NCBI RefSeq assembly: GCF_001294575.1
Contig: NZ_CP012676.1
Location: 4,066,001 to 4,130,000 of the forward strand
Direction of reading: 5' to 3'
DNA length: 64,000 bases
Source: Pseudomonas versuta
GTDB lineage: Bacteria; Pseudomonadota; Gammaproteobacteria; Pseudomonadales; Pseudomonadaceae
In this document: piece by piece, positions 1-10,680 of the stretch
Numbering within the stretch: position 1 is the stretch's first letter
Layout: every line of letters begins with the position of its first letter
Position numbers and translations under genes: made by a program
The notes under the pieces: generated by a model
Seen by the model: the letters and a program-made list of their open reading frames with translations, nothing else
Database searches by the model: none
What the model was told of the DNA's origin: nothing

Positions 1-350
1 AACGTCAGCCCGGCCTCTTCTTCACCTTCGCGACGAGCGACTTCTTCAGGTTCTTCGACCTTGTCGATGAGTCCGGCCACCAGCTCGATCAACCACGGGG
101 TCTGGGCCTTGCCCATGGCACCGACGCGAAACTGCTCGATCAGTACCACTTCATCGCGCTGCGGATCATATGGCAGCACACACACGGCATCGTGACGCAC
201 AAACACTTCGCGACTGATCTCACGACTCATACCGCCAGCAAACAACTCATGGCGCAGATGGACGCGGTCAAGCTGGTAGAAACCCTTAAAACACTCTTCG
301 CGTTTTATGATCTCTGTGGCGCTTGGCGTGGCCTTGGTGATGTCAGTCAT
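1..350 (-). CDS. nudF: ADP-ribose pyrophosphatase NudF (partial, 3' end outside window)
   Basis: The gene reads off the left edge of the window, so only the first 116 codons are visible. It starts at the ATG at 350 on the minus strand and has a full Nudix box (G-x5-E-x7-REGEEEAGL) near residues 93-115. Members of this family hydrolyse ADP-ribose to AMP and ribose 5-phosphate in the cytoplasm. The stretch before the box, with a conserved EQFR and a LVAGLID segment, is typical of NudF rather than other Nudix enzymes. It lies close to tolC and thiC, as in other pseudomonads. The missing C-terminus prevents a length check. Confidence 0.85.
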   Translation of the reverse strand, partial: MTDITKATPSATEIIKREECFKGFYQLDRVHLRHELFAGGMSREISREVFVRHDAVCVLPYDPQRDEVVLIEQFRVGAMGKAQTPWLIELVAGLIDKVEEPEEVARREGEEEAGLT

Positions 351-571
351 GGAAAACCTCTTGCTGGCGAATTTCACCGGGGTTGCCCACGGCATCGGGC
401 ATCCTAACGCGCCTGCGGTCAAGGATGCAGCCCCTTTTATGACGCGGGGATAGACGGATTGCCTGCAAACCCTCTCTAATTGACACTCTTGAGCTTAGTG
501 GCGAACCGACTCCCCTGCGGGCAGTCGAACCCCCATAATCTGCAACTTTCTTTCGTTGATGAAGGACGACC

Positions 572-1318
572 ATGTCGCTTTTAAAATTTGCCTCCATGAC
601 CTGTATCGCCCTGACCCTGGGTGCCTGTCAGAGCATGTTCCAGCCGTCCGCGCCAAAACCGCTGGCCTTTACTGCGGACGCCTCCGAGCAAGTCAAAGCC
701 GGATGCAGCGGTATGGAGTGCCCACTGGTCAACATCGAGACCGTGCACTTTGCAGACGCTCCAAAACTCGATGCCCTGATCGAAAACCGCTTGTTGAAAA
801 TGACCGTCAACTCACCCGACGAGAAACTGGCGCCTTCGCTCAATGCTTACCGCGAGCAGTTTTTGCGCACGGCCCCCAGCCGCAACAGCACCTACCTGCA
901 GGCAAAAGTACGCGAGCAGCATGACGGTCTGGTGATCATCGAGCTGTCCAGTTATCTGGATACGGGCGGCGCCCATGGCATGCCAGGACGTGGCTTTATC
1001 AACTACTCGGCCAAAGAGCAGAAAGAAGTGACCCTGCAGGACATGCTGCTGCCGGGCAAGGAGCAAGCCTTTTGGGGCGCCGTCAAAGTGGCGCACAACA
1101 ACTGGTTGATCAGCAGCAATCACGGCAGCGACCCGGAGTTCGTGAAAAACTGGCCGTTCCAGCAAACCCCGAATGTGGCACTGCTCAAGGACAACGTGGC
1201 CCTCAAATACGACGTGTACAGCATTGCGCCGTACTCTGAAGGGCATGTGGAGTTGAAGATCCCCTACTCGCGCCTGAACGGAATTCTGAAACCCGAGTGG
1301 ATCCCGGCCCGCGGCTAA
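572..1318 (+). CDS. RsiV/DUF3298-type lipoprotein
   Basis: A 248-residue protein with a lipoprotein signal peptide: a basic-hydrophobic start and lipobox LGAC at residues 16-19, making Cys19 the lipidated residue. The next residue is Gln, which favours outer-membrane sorting. The remainder has the DUF3298/RsiV-like pattern, with a central YLDTGGAHG segment followed by a stretch naming aromatic and acidic positions (TLQDMLLPG). No catalytic motif is visible and the exact role is unknown. The start at 572 follows an AAGGACGACC Shine-Dalgarno region. It is transcribed divergently from nudF and converges on cytX, with a REP element just after the stop. Confidence 0.75.
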   Translation: MSLLKFASMTCIALTLGACQSMFQPSAPKPLAFTADASEQVKAGCSGMECPLVNIETVHFADAPKLDALIENRLLKMTVNSPDEKLAPSLNAYREQFLRTAPSRNSTYLQAKVREQHDGLVIIELSSYLDTGGAHGMPGRGFINYSAKEQKEVTLQDMLLPGKEQAFWGAVKVAHNNWLISSNHGSDPEFVKNWPFQQTPNVALLKDNVALKYDVYSIAPYSEGHVELKIPYSRLNGILKPEWIPARG

Positions 1319-1328
1319 CCCCCGCCCA

Positions 1329-1384
1329 CTGTAGGAGCGAGCTTTTCAATAGCTTCACAGCTCGCGAGCAAGCCCGCTCCTACG
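1329..1384. repeat. REP-type palindrome, GTAGGAGCGAGC subfamily
   Basis: An imperfect inverted repeat opens with CTGTAGGAGCGAGC and closes with GCCCGCTCCTACG. It lies between the convergent ends of the lipoprotein gene and cytX, directly after the stop codon at 1318. The inner part is diverged compared with other copies in this window. Confidence 0.8.
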
Positions 1385-1392
1385 GTCAGATG

Positions 1393-2658
1393 TCAGAATT
1401 TGTTACGTCCCAGTACCCACTGCAGCAACCCGGCCAGCAACAAGGCCGGCAAGGTCGCGCCCACATCCGGGTACAGATTCGCCAGCAGGTGATAGGTCAC
1501 CACCCCGCCGAACCAGGCCAGCAAGGTCGACCAGCGAAACAGTGTGGCGGTCACTTGGGCACTGCGCTTGCGCAGGATGAAGTGGTCCACCAGCACCACG
1601 CCAAACAGCGGCGCAAACACCGATCCAATCAACAGCAGGAAGTTCTGGTACTGGGCCAACGGCGCGAAACAGGCAATCAGCGTGCAGATCACGCCAATCG
1701 TCAGCGCCAGATGTTCGACTTTGATGCGCAACAAAATCCCGCTGGAGACCGCCGCCGAGTGAATGTCGGCAAAAGCGTTTTCCGACTCGTCGAGCAAGAT
1801 CAGCAACAACGGAATCCCCAGCCCCGCACCCGCCAGCGCCAAGAGCAACGCATTGACTTCGCCACTCGGGGCGAACGCCAGCGTGTAGGCCACCCCCAGG
1901 CTCATTAACCAGAAGTTGCCAATAAAGAAGCCCAGCGCAGTGCCGCCGAATACGTTTTTGGCACGTTTGCCGAAGCGTGAATAGTCGGCGATCAACGGCA
2001 GCCACGACAGCGGCATGGCGATGGCAATGTCAAAACCCAGTGCAAACGGCAACGACCCATCGCCCTTTTGCCCCCACAGTGCAGGCAGATCGGCTTTGGC
2101 GAGCAGGTTCCAGGTCAGCCACAGGCATGCTGCCAACAGCAGCCAGATGCCCCATTTGCGCAGGACCTTGCGCACAAAGGTCAACGGCCCGCTGACGGCG
2201 AGCAAGGTGGCCAGGGCACCAAAGATCAGCGTCCACAGCATCGGGCTGCTCAGCACGCTGCCTTCGCTGAACGCGCGGGCGCCCAGCAAGCTTGCGGCGT
2301 CGCGCATCACGATGATTTCAAACGAGCCCCAGCCGATCAGCTGCAGCACGTTGAGCATGGCCGGGAGCATGGCGCCCCGGGTACCAAGGCTGAGCTTGAG
2401 GGCTGCCATGGAGGACAGCCCGGTGTCGCAGCCAATCACCCCGACCGAAGCCAGTAAGGCCACGCCCACCAGCGTGCCGAAAAAAATTGCCAGCAATGAC
2501 CCTGAAAGGCCCAGGCCCGGTGCCAGCAAGGCGCCGGTCTGCAGCACCATCAGGCCAATGCCGAGGGAGAACCACAGGGAAAACAGATCACGGGCGCCGA
2601 AGACGCGCTTGTCGCCGGGTACCGCAATGTCAGGGGAGTAGGTGCCGGGTGTGTTCAA
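1393..2658 (-). CDS. cytX: NCS1-family transporter CytX, predicted hydroxymethylpyrimidine permease
   Basis: An integral membrane protein of about 421 residues with roughly 12 hydrophobic segments and the cytosine/purine permease (NCS1) pattern. It lies downstream of thiC on the same strand, behind a TPP riboswitch. That context, known for CytX, points to uptake of the thiamine precursor HMP rather than cytosine. The frame stays open to an ATG at 2721, but the first 11 codons of that longer form come from a REP palindrome (MGAGLPAIAIV). I therefore prefer the TTG at 2658, giving MNTPGTYSPD. The Shine-Dalgarno match before it is weak, so the start is uncertain. The substrate is inferred from context. 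Confidence 0.82.
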   Translation of the reverse strand: MNTPGTYSPDIAVPGDKRVFGARDLFSLWFSLGIGLMVLQTGALLAPGLGLSGSLLAIFFGTLVGVALLASVGVIGCDTGLSSMAALKLSLGTRGAMLPAMLNVLQLIGWGSFEIIVMRDAASLLGARAFSEGSVLSSPMLWTLIFGALATLLAVSGPLTFVRKVLRKWGIWLLLAACLWLTWNLLAKADLPALWGQKGDGSLPFALGFDIAIAMPLSWLPLIADYSRFGKRAKNVFGGTALGFFIGNFWLMSLGVAYTLAFAPSGEVNALLLALAGAGLGIPLLLILLDESENAFADIHSAAVSSGILLRIKVEHLALTIGVICTLIACFAPLAQYQNFLLLIGSVFAPLFGVVLVDHFILRKRSAQVTATLFRWSTLLAWFGGVVTYHLLANLYPDVGATLPALLLAGLLQWVLGRNKF

Positions 2659-2699
2659 GGAATGAATCTCAAAGGGACGTTTGTTTTTTACGATCGCAA

Positions 2700-2761
2700 T
2701 CGCCGGCAAGCCGGCTCCCACAATATTGGCGCAATCATTGTGGGAGCCGGCTGGCCGGCGA
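2700..2761. repeat. REP pair, GTGGGAGCCGGC subfamily
   Basis: Two inverted REP arms (TCGCCGGCAAGCCGGCTCCC and GGGAGCCGGCTGGCCGGCGA) are separated by a short spacer, between thiC and cytX. A fold here could act as an attenuator or mRNA stabiliser within the thiC-cytX transcript. Confidence 0.85.
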
Positions 2762-2780
2762 CTTGGCCAGAAGGTTTACA

Positions 2781-4775
<1,995 letters not shown>

Positions 4776-4831
4776 TCACTTTTTGAACAATCGATCCCGG
4801 ACGGCACTCAAGAGGACTCGCCGGGAGACGA

Positions 4832-4925
4832 GAAATCTTGTTCCCTACGCAGGCGTTAACCTGATCAGGTTCAACGGGATCCGAAATTATTCGATCTCAG
4901 CCTCATAGCAAGGCACCCCGACAAG
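4832..4925 (-). promoter_or_regulatory. TPP (THI-box) riboswitch upstream of thiC
   Basis: On the minus strand the element opens with GGGGTGCCTTG, continues through the conserved GCTGAGATC, and ends with AACCTGATCAGGTTAACGCC followed by GCGTAGGGAACAAG. These are the two conserved TPP aptamer blocks in the right order and spacing. It lies about 160 nt before the thiC start, leaving room for an expression platform. It is expected to switch off thiC, and cytX if co-transcribed, when TPP binds. Confidence 0.96.
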
Positions 4926-5111
4926 AACGTGGCCAGTCTAGAGAAGAGTGACGCAGAACGCCAACTCCGAAATATGCCGCGTGATGAAAGGCGCAAGATC
5001 GGGATTGTTGCAAGGTGCCACCACTACTACACTCGCTACGTCTTGAAACCACGAGCGTCGGAACACGGCCTCGGGCCTTTATTTTTCGCATTATTGAACT
5101 AGGGATCGCTC
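4926..5111. other. Intergenic region between the divergent thiC leader and tolC
   Basis: Together with the riboswitch this completes the 441-nt gap between thiC (4670) and tolC (5112). It must hold the thiC promoter on the minus strand and the tolC promoter on the plus strand. I see no convincing -35/-10 pair and no reading frame with coding character. Confidence 0.4.
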
Positions 5112-6548
5112 ATGCTGCGCAAACTCTCACTGGCTATCGCCGTGTCCTGGGCGACCAATGCAATGGCGCTGGATACACAAGCGCCTCTATCCAGCCAGAA
5201 CGGCCTGGTCAGCGTTTACCATGAAGCCGTCGACAATAACGCCGATCTGGCTGCAGCCCGCGCCGATTACGATGCTCGCAAGGAAGTCGTGCCCCAGGCC
5301 CGTGCCGGTTTGCTGCCCAACCTGTCGGGGGGAGCCGAGTCGACCAGTGTGCGCACCTCCATTGATCAGCCGTCACTGACCACCACACGCAGTGCAGTGG
5401 TGTACCAGGCCACCCTGGCTCAGCCGCTTTTCCGCGCCGATCGCTGGTTCCAGTTAAAAGCTGCCGAGTCGGTCAATGAACAGGCTGCACTGCAACTGTC
5501 GGCCACCGAGCAAAATCTGATACTGCAAACCGCCAATTCATACTTCTCGGTACTGCGCGCACAGGACACTCTGGCCTCGACCAAGGCTGAAGAAGCTGCA
5601 TTCAAGCGCCAGCTGGACCAGTCCCGCGAGCGCTTCGATGTGGGGCTGTCGGACAAGACCGACGTGCTGCAATCTCAAGCCAGCTATGACACGGCCCGGG
5701 CCAACCGGCTCCTGGCGCAGCGCCAGGTGGCGGATGCGTTTGAAGCGCTGATTACCCTGACCAACCGTCAGTACAACTCGATTGAGGGCATGCGTCACAC
5801 CTTGCCGATCCTGCCGCCGACGCCGAATGATGCCAAGGCCTGGGTCGACACCGCCGCCAGACAAAACCTCAATCTGCTGGCCAGCAACTTCGCGGTGGAA
5901 GCTGCCGAAGAAACCCTCAAACAGCGCAAGGCCGGTCACGCGCCGACCCTGGATGCAGTGGCGCAATACAAAACCGGCGACAACGACGGCTTTGGTCTGA
6001 GCAACCCTAACGCGTTGCAGCAGCACTACAGCGGGGATGTGTCGCAACGCAGCATCGGCTTGCAGCTCAACATCCCGATCTACAGCGGCGGCCTGACCAG
6101 CTCGCAAGTGCGTGAGTCCTACTCACGGCTGAACCAGACCGAACAACAGCGTGAATCGATGCGCCGCCAGGTGGTCGAAAACACCCGCAACCTGCACCGC
6201 GCGGTCAATACCGATGTCGAGCAGGTACAAGCGCGCAAACAGTCGATCATCTCCAACCAGAGTGCGCTGGAAGCCACAGAAATCGGTTATCAGGTCGGTA
6301 CGCGCAACATCGTTGACGTGCTTGATGCCCAACGTCAGCTCTACACCTCGGTGCGCGATTACAACAATTCGCGCTATGACTACATCCTCGACAACCTGCG
6401 ACTCAAACAGGCTGCGGGCACCTTGAACCCGGGCGATCTCGAAGCGCTGTCACGCTATCTGAAGGCTGACTACAACCCGGACAAGGACTTCCTGCCACCG
6501 GATCTGGCCCAGGCCGCAGAAGCCAACATGCGTTCACCGGGTAATTGA
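5112..6548 (+). CDS. tolC: TolC-family outer-membrane efflux channel
   Basis: A 478-residue protein with a cleavable signal peptide ending near NAMA-LDTQ, followed by two outer-membrane efflux protein repeats rich in heptad-like helices. It has internal segments typical of TolC, such as QRSIGLQLNIPIYSGG and VGTRNIVDVLDAQRQLY. TolC trimers form the exit duct for type I secretion and RND/MFS efflux pumps. The length fits TolC rather than the lipidated OprM type, as no lipobox is visible. The start follows an AGGGATCGCT ribosome site. The gene stands alone, so its partners must be encoded elsewhere. Confidence 0.95.
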   Translation: MLRKLSLAIAVSWATNAMALDTQAPLSSQNGLVSVYHEAVDNNADLAAARADYDARKEVVPQARAGLLPNLSGGAESTSVRTSIDQPSLTTTRSAVVYQATLAQPLFRADRWFQLKAAESVNEQAALQLSATEQNLILQTANSYFSVLRAQDTLASTKAEEAAFKRQLDQSRERFDVGLSDKTDVLQSQASYDTARANRLLAQRQVADAFEALITLTNRQYNSIEGMRHTLPILPPTPNDAKAWVDTAARQNLNLLASNFAVEAAEETLKQRKAGHAPTLDAVAQYKTGDNDGFGLSNPNALQQHYSGDVSQRSIGLQLNIPIYSGGLTSSQVRESYSRLNQTEQQRESMRRQVVENTRNLHRAVNTDVEQVQARKQSIISNQSALEATEIGYQVGTRNIVDVLDAQRQLYTSVRDYNNSRYDYILDNLRLKQAAGTLNPGDLEALSRYLKADYNPDKDFLPPDLAQAAEANMRSPGN

Positions 6549-6588
6549 AAAAAGCCTGCAACCTGCACAAGCAAGGTTGCAGGCTTGC
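6547..6588 (-). terminator. Rho-independent terminator of waaA, possibly shared with tolC
   Basis: A 13-bp stem (AAGCCTGCAACCT with AGGTTGCAGGCTT) has a short loop. On the minus strand it is followed by a run of T, so it fits the end of waaA. On the plus strand it lies right after the tolC stop but lacks a T run. Confidence 0.8.
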
Positions 6589-6630
6589 AGCGGCACTGCC
6601 CGGGTCAGTGCCGCCCAACGCAAAACCGGA

Positions 6631-7908
6631 TCACCCTTTGAGAAGTCGCCCCAACCCCTCCAGCAGGCGCTGCAGTGCGCCCTGATTGGCCTGCATCACC
6701 TTCAGTCCTGCTTCGGCCATGCGCTGCGCATCTTGCGGCAGTTCAAACAGGCGTTGTACTGCAACTGCCAATCCTTGTGCGTCATCCACCTCTTGCAGTG
6801 CACCGGCCTCGCGCAACAGCGCGGCAATTTCGAGGAAGTTGAACAGATGGGGCCCGCTCAGTACCGGTTTGGCCAGGGCTGCCGGCTCCAGCAAGTTGTG
6901 CCCGCCATTGGGAACCAGGCTGCCACCGACAAATGCACTGTCGGCCAGCGCATACAAAAACAGCAACTCGCCCATGGTGTCGCCCAACAGCACCTGTACC
7001 CCGGCACTGACCCGCTCGCCGCTTGAGCGGCGCACGGTGGTAAAACCCTCGCGCTGGCACAGCTCAAACACTGAATTGAAGCGCTCAGGGTGACGCGGTA
7101 CCAGAATCAGCAGGGCGTCGGGGTGACGGGCCAGCAATTGACGATGGGCCGCGAGCACAATCGCGTCTTCGCCTTCATGGGTACTCGCGGCAATCCATAC
7201 CGGGCGATCTTGCGCTTGCCAGTGCTCACGCAATTCGCCGGCCCTGATCAGCAACTGCGGATCGATACTCAGATCAAACTTGATTGAACCCGTCACCTCA
7301 ACGCATTCGGGACGGGCACCCAACTGACGAAAGCGCTCGGCTTCGGTTTCGGTCTGTGCAGCAATCAGGCTCATCTCTTCGAGCATCGGCCGGGTCAGTT
7401 TGGCGAACCGTGCATAGCCCTTGGCCGAACGGGCCGACAACCGCGCATTGGCCAGTGCAACAGGAATCCCGCGCCTGGCGCACTGGTGGATGTGATTAGG
7501 CCACAGTTCAGTTTCCATGATCACTGCAAGTCTGGGCTGTATCCGGTCCAGAAAGCGCGCCGCAGCCCAGGGCAAATCGTAAGGCAGGTAACAATGCTGA
7601 ATCCGCGGCTCGTTGGCGAACATGGCCTGGATCCGCTCGGACCCGGTAGGGGTCATGCACGTCACGGTAATCGGCATCTGTGGATAACGCAGGAGCAACG
7701 CCCGGATCATCGGTGCGGCAGCGATACTCTCGCCCACTGATACCGCGTGCACCCAGATCCCGCCCGGCTGCAGCACCGCATGATTCAGCGCAAAGCGCTC
7801 GCCCACACGCTTGGCATAGGCCGGCGCCTTGCGCGCCCGCAGCCATAAGCGAATCGCCACCAGTGGCAGCCCCAGATGAAACAGCAAGGTGTAGAGAGTT
7901 CTATTCAT
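6631..7908 (-). CDS. waaA: 3-deoxy-D-manno-octulosonic acid (Kdo) transferase
   Basis: A 425-residue GT30 enzyme that transfers Kdo from CMP-Kdo to lipid IVA at the inner membrane. It has an N-terminal membrane anchor (LYTLLFHLGLPLVAIRLW) followed by the conserved WVHAVSVGE and METELWPN segments. The C-terminal half carries VPRHPERF, the nucleotide-binding GDTMGEL and SLVPNGGHN. I use the ATG at 7908 (MNRTLYTLL); an upstream in-frame ATG at 7950 would add 14 residues that do not fit the family start. It is divergent from the SMR transporter gene and ends at a good terminator. Confidence 0.96.
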   Translation of the reverse strand: MNRTLYTLLFHLGLPLVAIRLWLRARKAPAYAKRVGERFALNHAVLQPGGIWVHAVSVGESIAAAPMIRALLLRYPQMPITVTCMTPTGSERIQAMFANEPRIQHCYLPYDLPWAAARFLDRIQPRLAVIMETELWPNHIHQCARRGIPVALANARLSARSAKGYARFAKLTRPMLEEMSLIAAQTETEAERFRQLGARPECVEVTGSIKFDLSIDPQLLIRAGELREHWQAQDRPVWIAASTHEGEDAIVLAAHRQLLARHPDALLILVPRHPERFNSVFELCQREGFTTVRRSSGERVSAGVQVLLGDTMGELLFLYALADSAFVGGSLVPNGGHNLLEPAALAKPVLSGPHLFNFLEIAALLREAGALQEVDDAQGLAVAVQRLFELPQDAQRMAEAGLKVMQANQGALQRLLEGLGRLLKG

Positions 7909-8072
7909 GGGCGCGGAGTTTACTTGAAAAAGGATTGCCCATAATGGCACCCGGGGGGCTGGTCATGTCGAGATGTCTGCGGCGTCTGTCGCAATCAAAA
8001 CGCAATACACTTTTACACTCTCTAGAATGGCTTGCTGTTAAATTGCCCCGCACTACCCCTCAGGACTCCACC

Positions 8073-8405
8073 ATGAATGCCTACTACTATTTGGCCATCG
8101 CCATTTGCGCCGAAGTAATCGCTACCGTTTCCATGAAGGCGATCAAAGGTTTCAGCACACCGTTGCCACTGATTCTGGTGATTGCCGGTTACGCCACCGC
8201 ATTCTGGATGCTGACCCTGGTGGTGCGTACGATCCCGGTGGGTGTGGCCTATGCCGTCTGGGCCGGGTTGGGGATTGTGATGGTGAGCATCGCGGCGCTG
8301 TTCATCTATGGTCAAAAACTCGATGTACCGGCCATGCTCGGCATGGGTTTGATCGTGCTCGGGGTGGTGGTGATCCAGCTATTCTCGAAAACAGCGGGGC
8401 ATTGA
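8073..8405 (+). CDS. Small multidrug resistance (SMR) family transporter
   Basis: A 110-residue protein with four transmembrane helices and the key membrane glutamate at position 14 (AICAEVIATVSMK). This matches EmrE-type proton-coupled drug/metabolite exporters, which act as antiparallel dimers. Other family signatures are the GVAYAVWAGLG loop and FIYGQKL. The start at 8073 yields the standard SMR length; longer in-frame extensions upstream overlap the waaA leader and are not real. The substrate is unknown: quaternary cations or guanidinium are possible for this family. Confidence 0.93.
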   Translation: MNAYYYLAIAICAEVIATVSMKAIKGFSTPLPLILVIAGYATAFWMLTLVVRTIPVGVAYAVWAGLGIVMVSIAALFIYGQKLDVPAMLGMGLIVLGVVVIQLFSKTAGH

Positions 8406-8420
8406 CCCGCCCGTTACCAC

Positions 8421-8538
8421 CTGTAGTCGCTGCCGAAGGCTGCGAAGGCTTGCGAAGCAAGCCGTTTTATACCGGACGCTACGGTCTGTTTTATACCGAC
8501 CCCACGGTCCCTTTCGCAGCCTTGGGCAGCGACTACAG
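8421..8538. repeat. 118-bp extragenic inverted-repeat element
   Basis: The ends are inverted copies (CTGTAGTCGCTGCCGAAGGC and GCCTTGGGCAGCGACTACAG). An inner hairpin (GGCTTGC-GAA-GCAAGCC) and two copies of GTTTTATACCG lie between them. It differs from the REP families elsewhere in the window and fills the gap between the SMR gene and the FAD oxidoreductase operon. It resembles the larger extragenic repeats known from Pseudomonas genomes. Confidence 0.8.
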
Positions 8539-8654
8539 ATCCGTCCCCCAATAAGTCAGACCCAAGCCCCCATAAATCCTCAACGCCCACAAAAAGTCAG
8601 AGTCCGGATCAGGCTGTATACTCCCAGCCTTGTCTTTGAACGCTGAGGTCGACC

Positions 8655-9830
8655 ATGCCATCCGTTATTTCCACCGACGTTCTGATTGTCGGCGCTGGTG
8701 TTGCAGGCCTCTGGCTCAATGCCCGCCTGCGCCGCCTGGGCTTTTCCACGGTACTGGTCGAGAACGGGACGCTTGGTGGCGCGCAGACTGTAAAGTCCCA
8801 GGGCATCATCCACGGCGGGGCGAAGTACGCGCTGCATGGCGCGCTGACCGGCGCCTCGGAAGCTATTGCCGACATGCCCCGACGCTGGCGCGAAGCCCTT
8901 GCCGGTAACGGCGAGCTGGACTTGAACGGCGTACGCTTGCTCTCCGAAGCCCACTACCTGTGGTCACCCGGCACCCTGGCCGGCAACCTCACCAGCTTCT
9001 TCGCCAGCAAAGCCGTACGCGGACGTGTGGATCAGGTCAAAGGCGATCAATTACCTCCTGCCCTGCAAGACCCCCGATTCAAGGGCAAGGTCTATCGCCT
9101 GTCCGAACTGGTGGTCGACGTCCCGAGCCTGATTGAGCGCCTGGCCGAGCTGGCGGGCGATGGTTTGCTGGCAGGCCAGAACATTGAACCGGTGATTGAG
9201 AATGACGAGCTGATCGGCCTACGGATCGACGGGCGCGAGATTCATGCCCAACGCATCATTTTCAGCGCCGGAGCCGGCAATGCCGAATTGTTGGCCAGTG
9301 CCGGGATCAGTGTCCCGGCGCAACAACTGCGACCGCTGCACATGGTGCTGGTCAAGGGCCCAAGCCTCAAACCTCTGTATGCCCATTGTCTGGGCGGTGG
9401 CCCCAAGCCACGTATTACCGTGACCACGCACCCGGCAGCCAATGGCGAATGGGTCTGGTATTTGGGCGGTGACATCGCCGAAGCAGACGGTGTGGCGCGC
9501 ACTTCTGAAGAGCAAATCGCCGTTGCACGCAAAGAACTGGGCAATTTGTTGCCATGGATCGATCTGAGTCAGGCGCAATGGGCCACGCTGCGGGTCAATC
9601 GCGCCGAGCCTGCGCAGTCCGGGCTGGTACGCCCCGACAACGCTTTCCTCGCCGATCAGGGCCGTTTACTGGTCGGCTGGCCAACCAAGCTGGCGCTGGC
9701 ACCCGACTTCGCGGACCGGGTCATCAGTGCGCTGGAAAATGACGGTATCAAGCCAGGCAATGTGCCTGCCCTGCCTGAGTTTGCGCGCCCGCCACTGGGT
9801 GAAACAGCGTGGGAGCAGCTGTTGCCATGA
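8655..9830 (+). CDS. FAD-dependent oxidoreductase, DAO family
   Basis: A 391-residue protein with an N-terminal Rossmann FAD-binding motif (VGAGVAGLW, near residues 12-20), then a KSQGIIHGG segment that aligns with the flavin-facing part of D-amino-acid/glycerol-3-phosphate oxidoreductases. The C-terminal part has a GW-containing stretch (LLVGWPTKLALAP) as in this fold. The start has a GAGG ribosome site about seven bases upstream. It leads a three-gene operon: its stop overlaps the aldo/keto reductase start by ATGA. The substrate is not known; the set is conserved next to LPS genes in pseudomonads, as I recall the P. aeruginosa order. Confidence 0.85.
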   Translation: MPSVISTDVLIVGAGVAGLWLNARLRRLGFSTVLVENGTLGGAQTVKSQGIIHGGAKYALHGALTGASEAIADMPRRWREALAGNGELDLNGVRLLSEAHYLWSPGTLAGNLTSFFASKAVRGRVDQVKGDQLPPALQDPRFKGKVYRLSELVVDVPSLIERLAELAGDGLLAGQNIEPVIENDELIGLRIDGREIHAQRIIFSAGAGNAELLASAGISVPAQQLRPLHMVLVKGPSLKPLYAHCLGGGPKPRITVTTHPAANGEWVWYLGGDIAEADGVARTSEEQIAVARKELGNLLPWIDLSQAQWATLRVNRAEPAQSGLVRPDNAFLADQGRLLVGWPTKLALAPDFADRVISALENDGIKPGNVPALPEFARPPLGETAWEQLLP

Positions 9831-10639
9831 GCCAGCCAACCCTGCACGACCTTCATCGCCCATTGGGCAGTACCGGCCTGCTGGTTTCGCCACTGGGCCT
9901 GGGCACCGTCAAACTGGGGCGTGACCAAGGGGTTAAATACCCCAGCGGTTTCAAGATCCCGGATGATGGCGAAGCGAAAATGCTGCTCAAGATGAGCCGG
10001 GATTTAGGGATCAACCTGATCGATACAGCCCCCGCCTACGGCCGCAGTGAAGAGCGGCTTGGCCCGCTGCTGCGGGGCCAGCGTCAGGACTGGGTGATTG
10101 TCAGCAAGGTCGGCGAAGAATTCGATAACGGCGTATCACGCCACGACTTTAGTGGCGCCCATACGCGGCGTTCAGTTGAACGCAGCCTGCAACGCCTTGA
10201 AACGGATTTTATCGATCTGGTACTCGTGCATTCAGATGGCAATGACCTTGCGATCCTCAACGAATCGCAAGTCTACGAGACCCTGGCCGAGCTGAAGCGC
10301 GAGGGTAAAATCCGCGGTTTCGGCCTGTCGGGGAAAACCGTCGAAGGCGGGCTAAAAGCCCTGGAAACCGGCGACTGCGCAATGGTGACCTACAACCTCA
10401 ATGAACAAGCCGAACGCCCCGTCATTGATTACGCGGCCGCCCATGGCAAAGCGATTCTGGTTAAAAAAGCCCTGGCCAGCGGTCATGTTTGCCTGAGTCC
10501 GGGAGTTGATCCGGTGCGCGCCAGCTTCGAACTGGTATTTGGCCATCCCGGGGTTGCCAGTGCTATTGTCGGCACCATCAATCCGCTGCACCTGGCCCAT
10601 AACGTGGCAACTGTTGCGCAGGTTCTGCGTAACCTCTGA
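9827..10639 (+). CDS. Aldo/keto reductase
   Basis: A 270-residue NAD(P)H-dependent oxidoreductase of the aldo/keto reductase fold. The catalytic tetrad is visible: Asp and Tyr in LIDTAPAYG, Lys in IVSKVG, and His in LVLVHSDG. The start ATG overlaps the stop of the FAD oxidoreductase gene (ATGA), so the two are translationally coupled. The ORF could be extended six codons upstream, but the overlap start is preferred. The substrate is unknown. Coupling with a flavoprotein suggests successive redox steps on one metabolite, which is inference only. Confidence 0.9.
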   Translation: MSQPTLHDLHRPLGSTGLLVSPLGLGTVKLGRDQGVKYPSGFKIPDDGEAKMLLKMSRDLGINLIDTAPAYGRSEERLGPLLRGQRQDWVIVSKVGEEFDNGVSRHDFSGAHTRRSVERSLQRLETDFIDLVLVHSDGNDLAILNESQVYETLAELKREGKIRGFGLSGKTVEGGLKALETGDCAMVTYNLNEQAERPVIDYAAAHGKAILVKKALASGHVCLSPGVDPVRASFELVFGHPGVASAIVGTINPLHLAHNVATVAQVLRNL

Positions 10640-10680
10640 AGCCGCCGATGCGGCCGACCCCGACGCAAGAAGGAGCCGAC

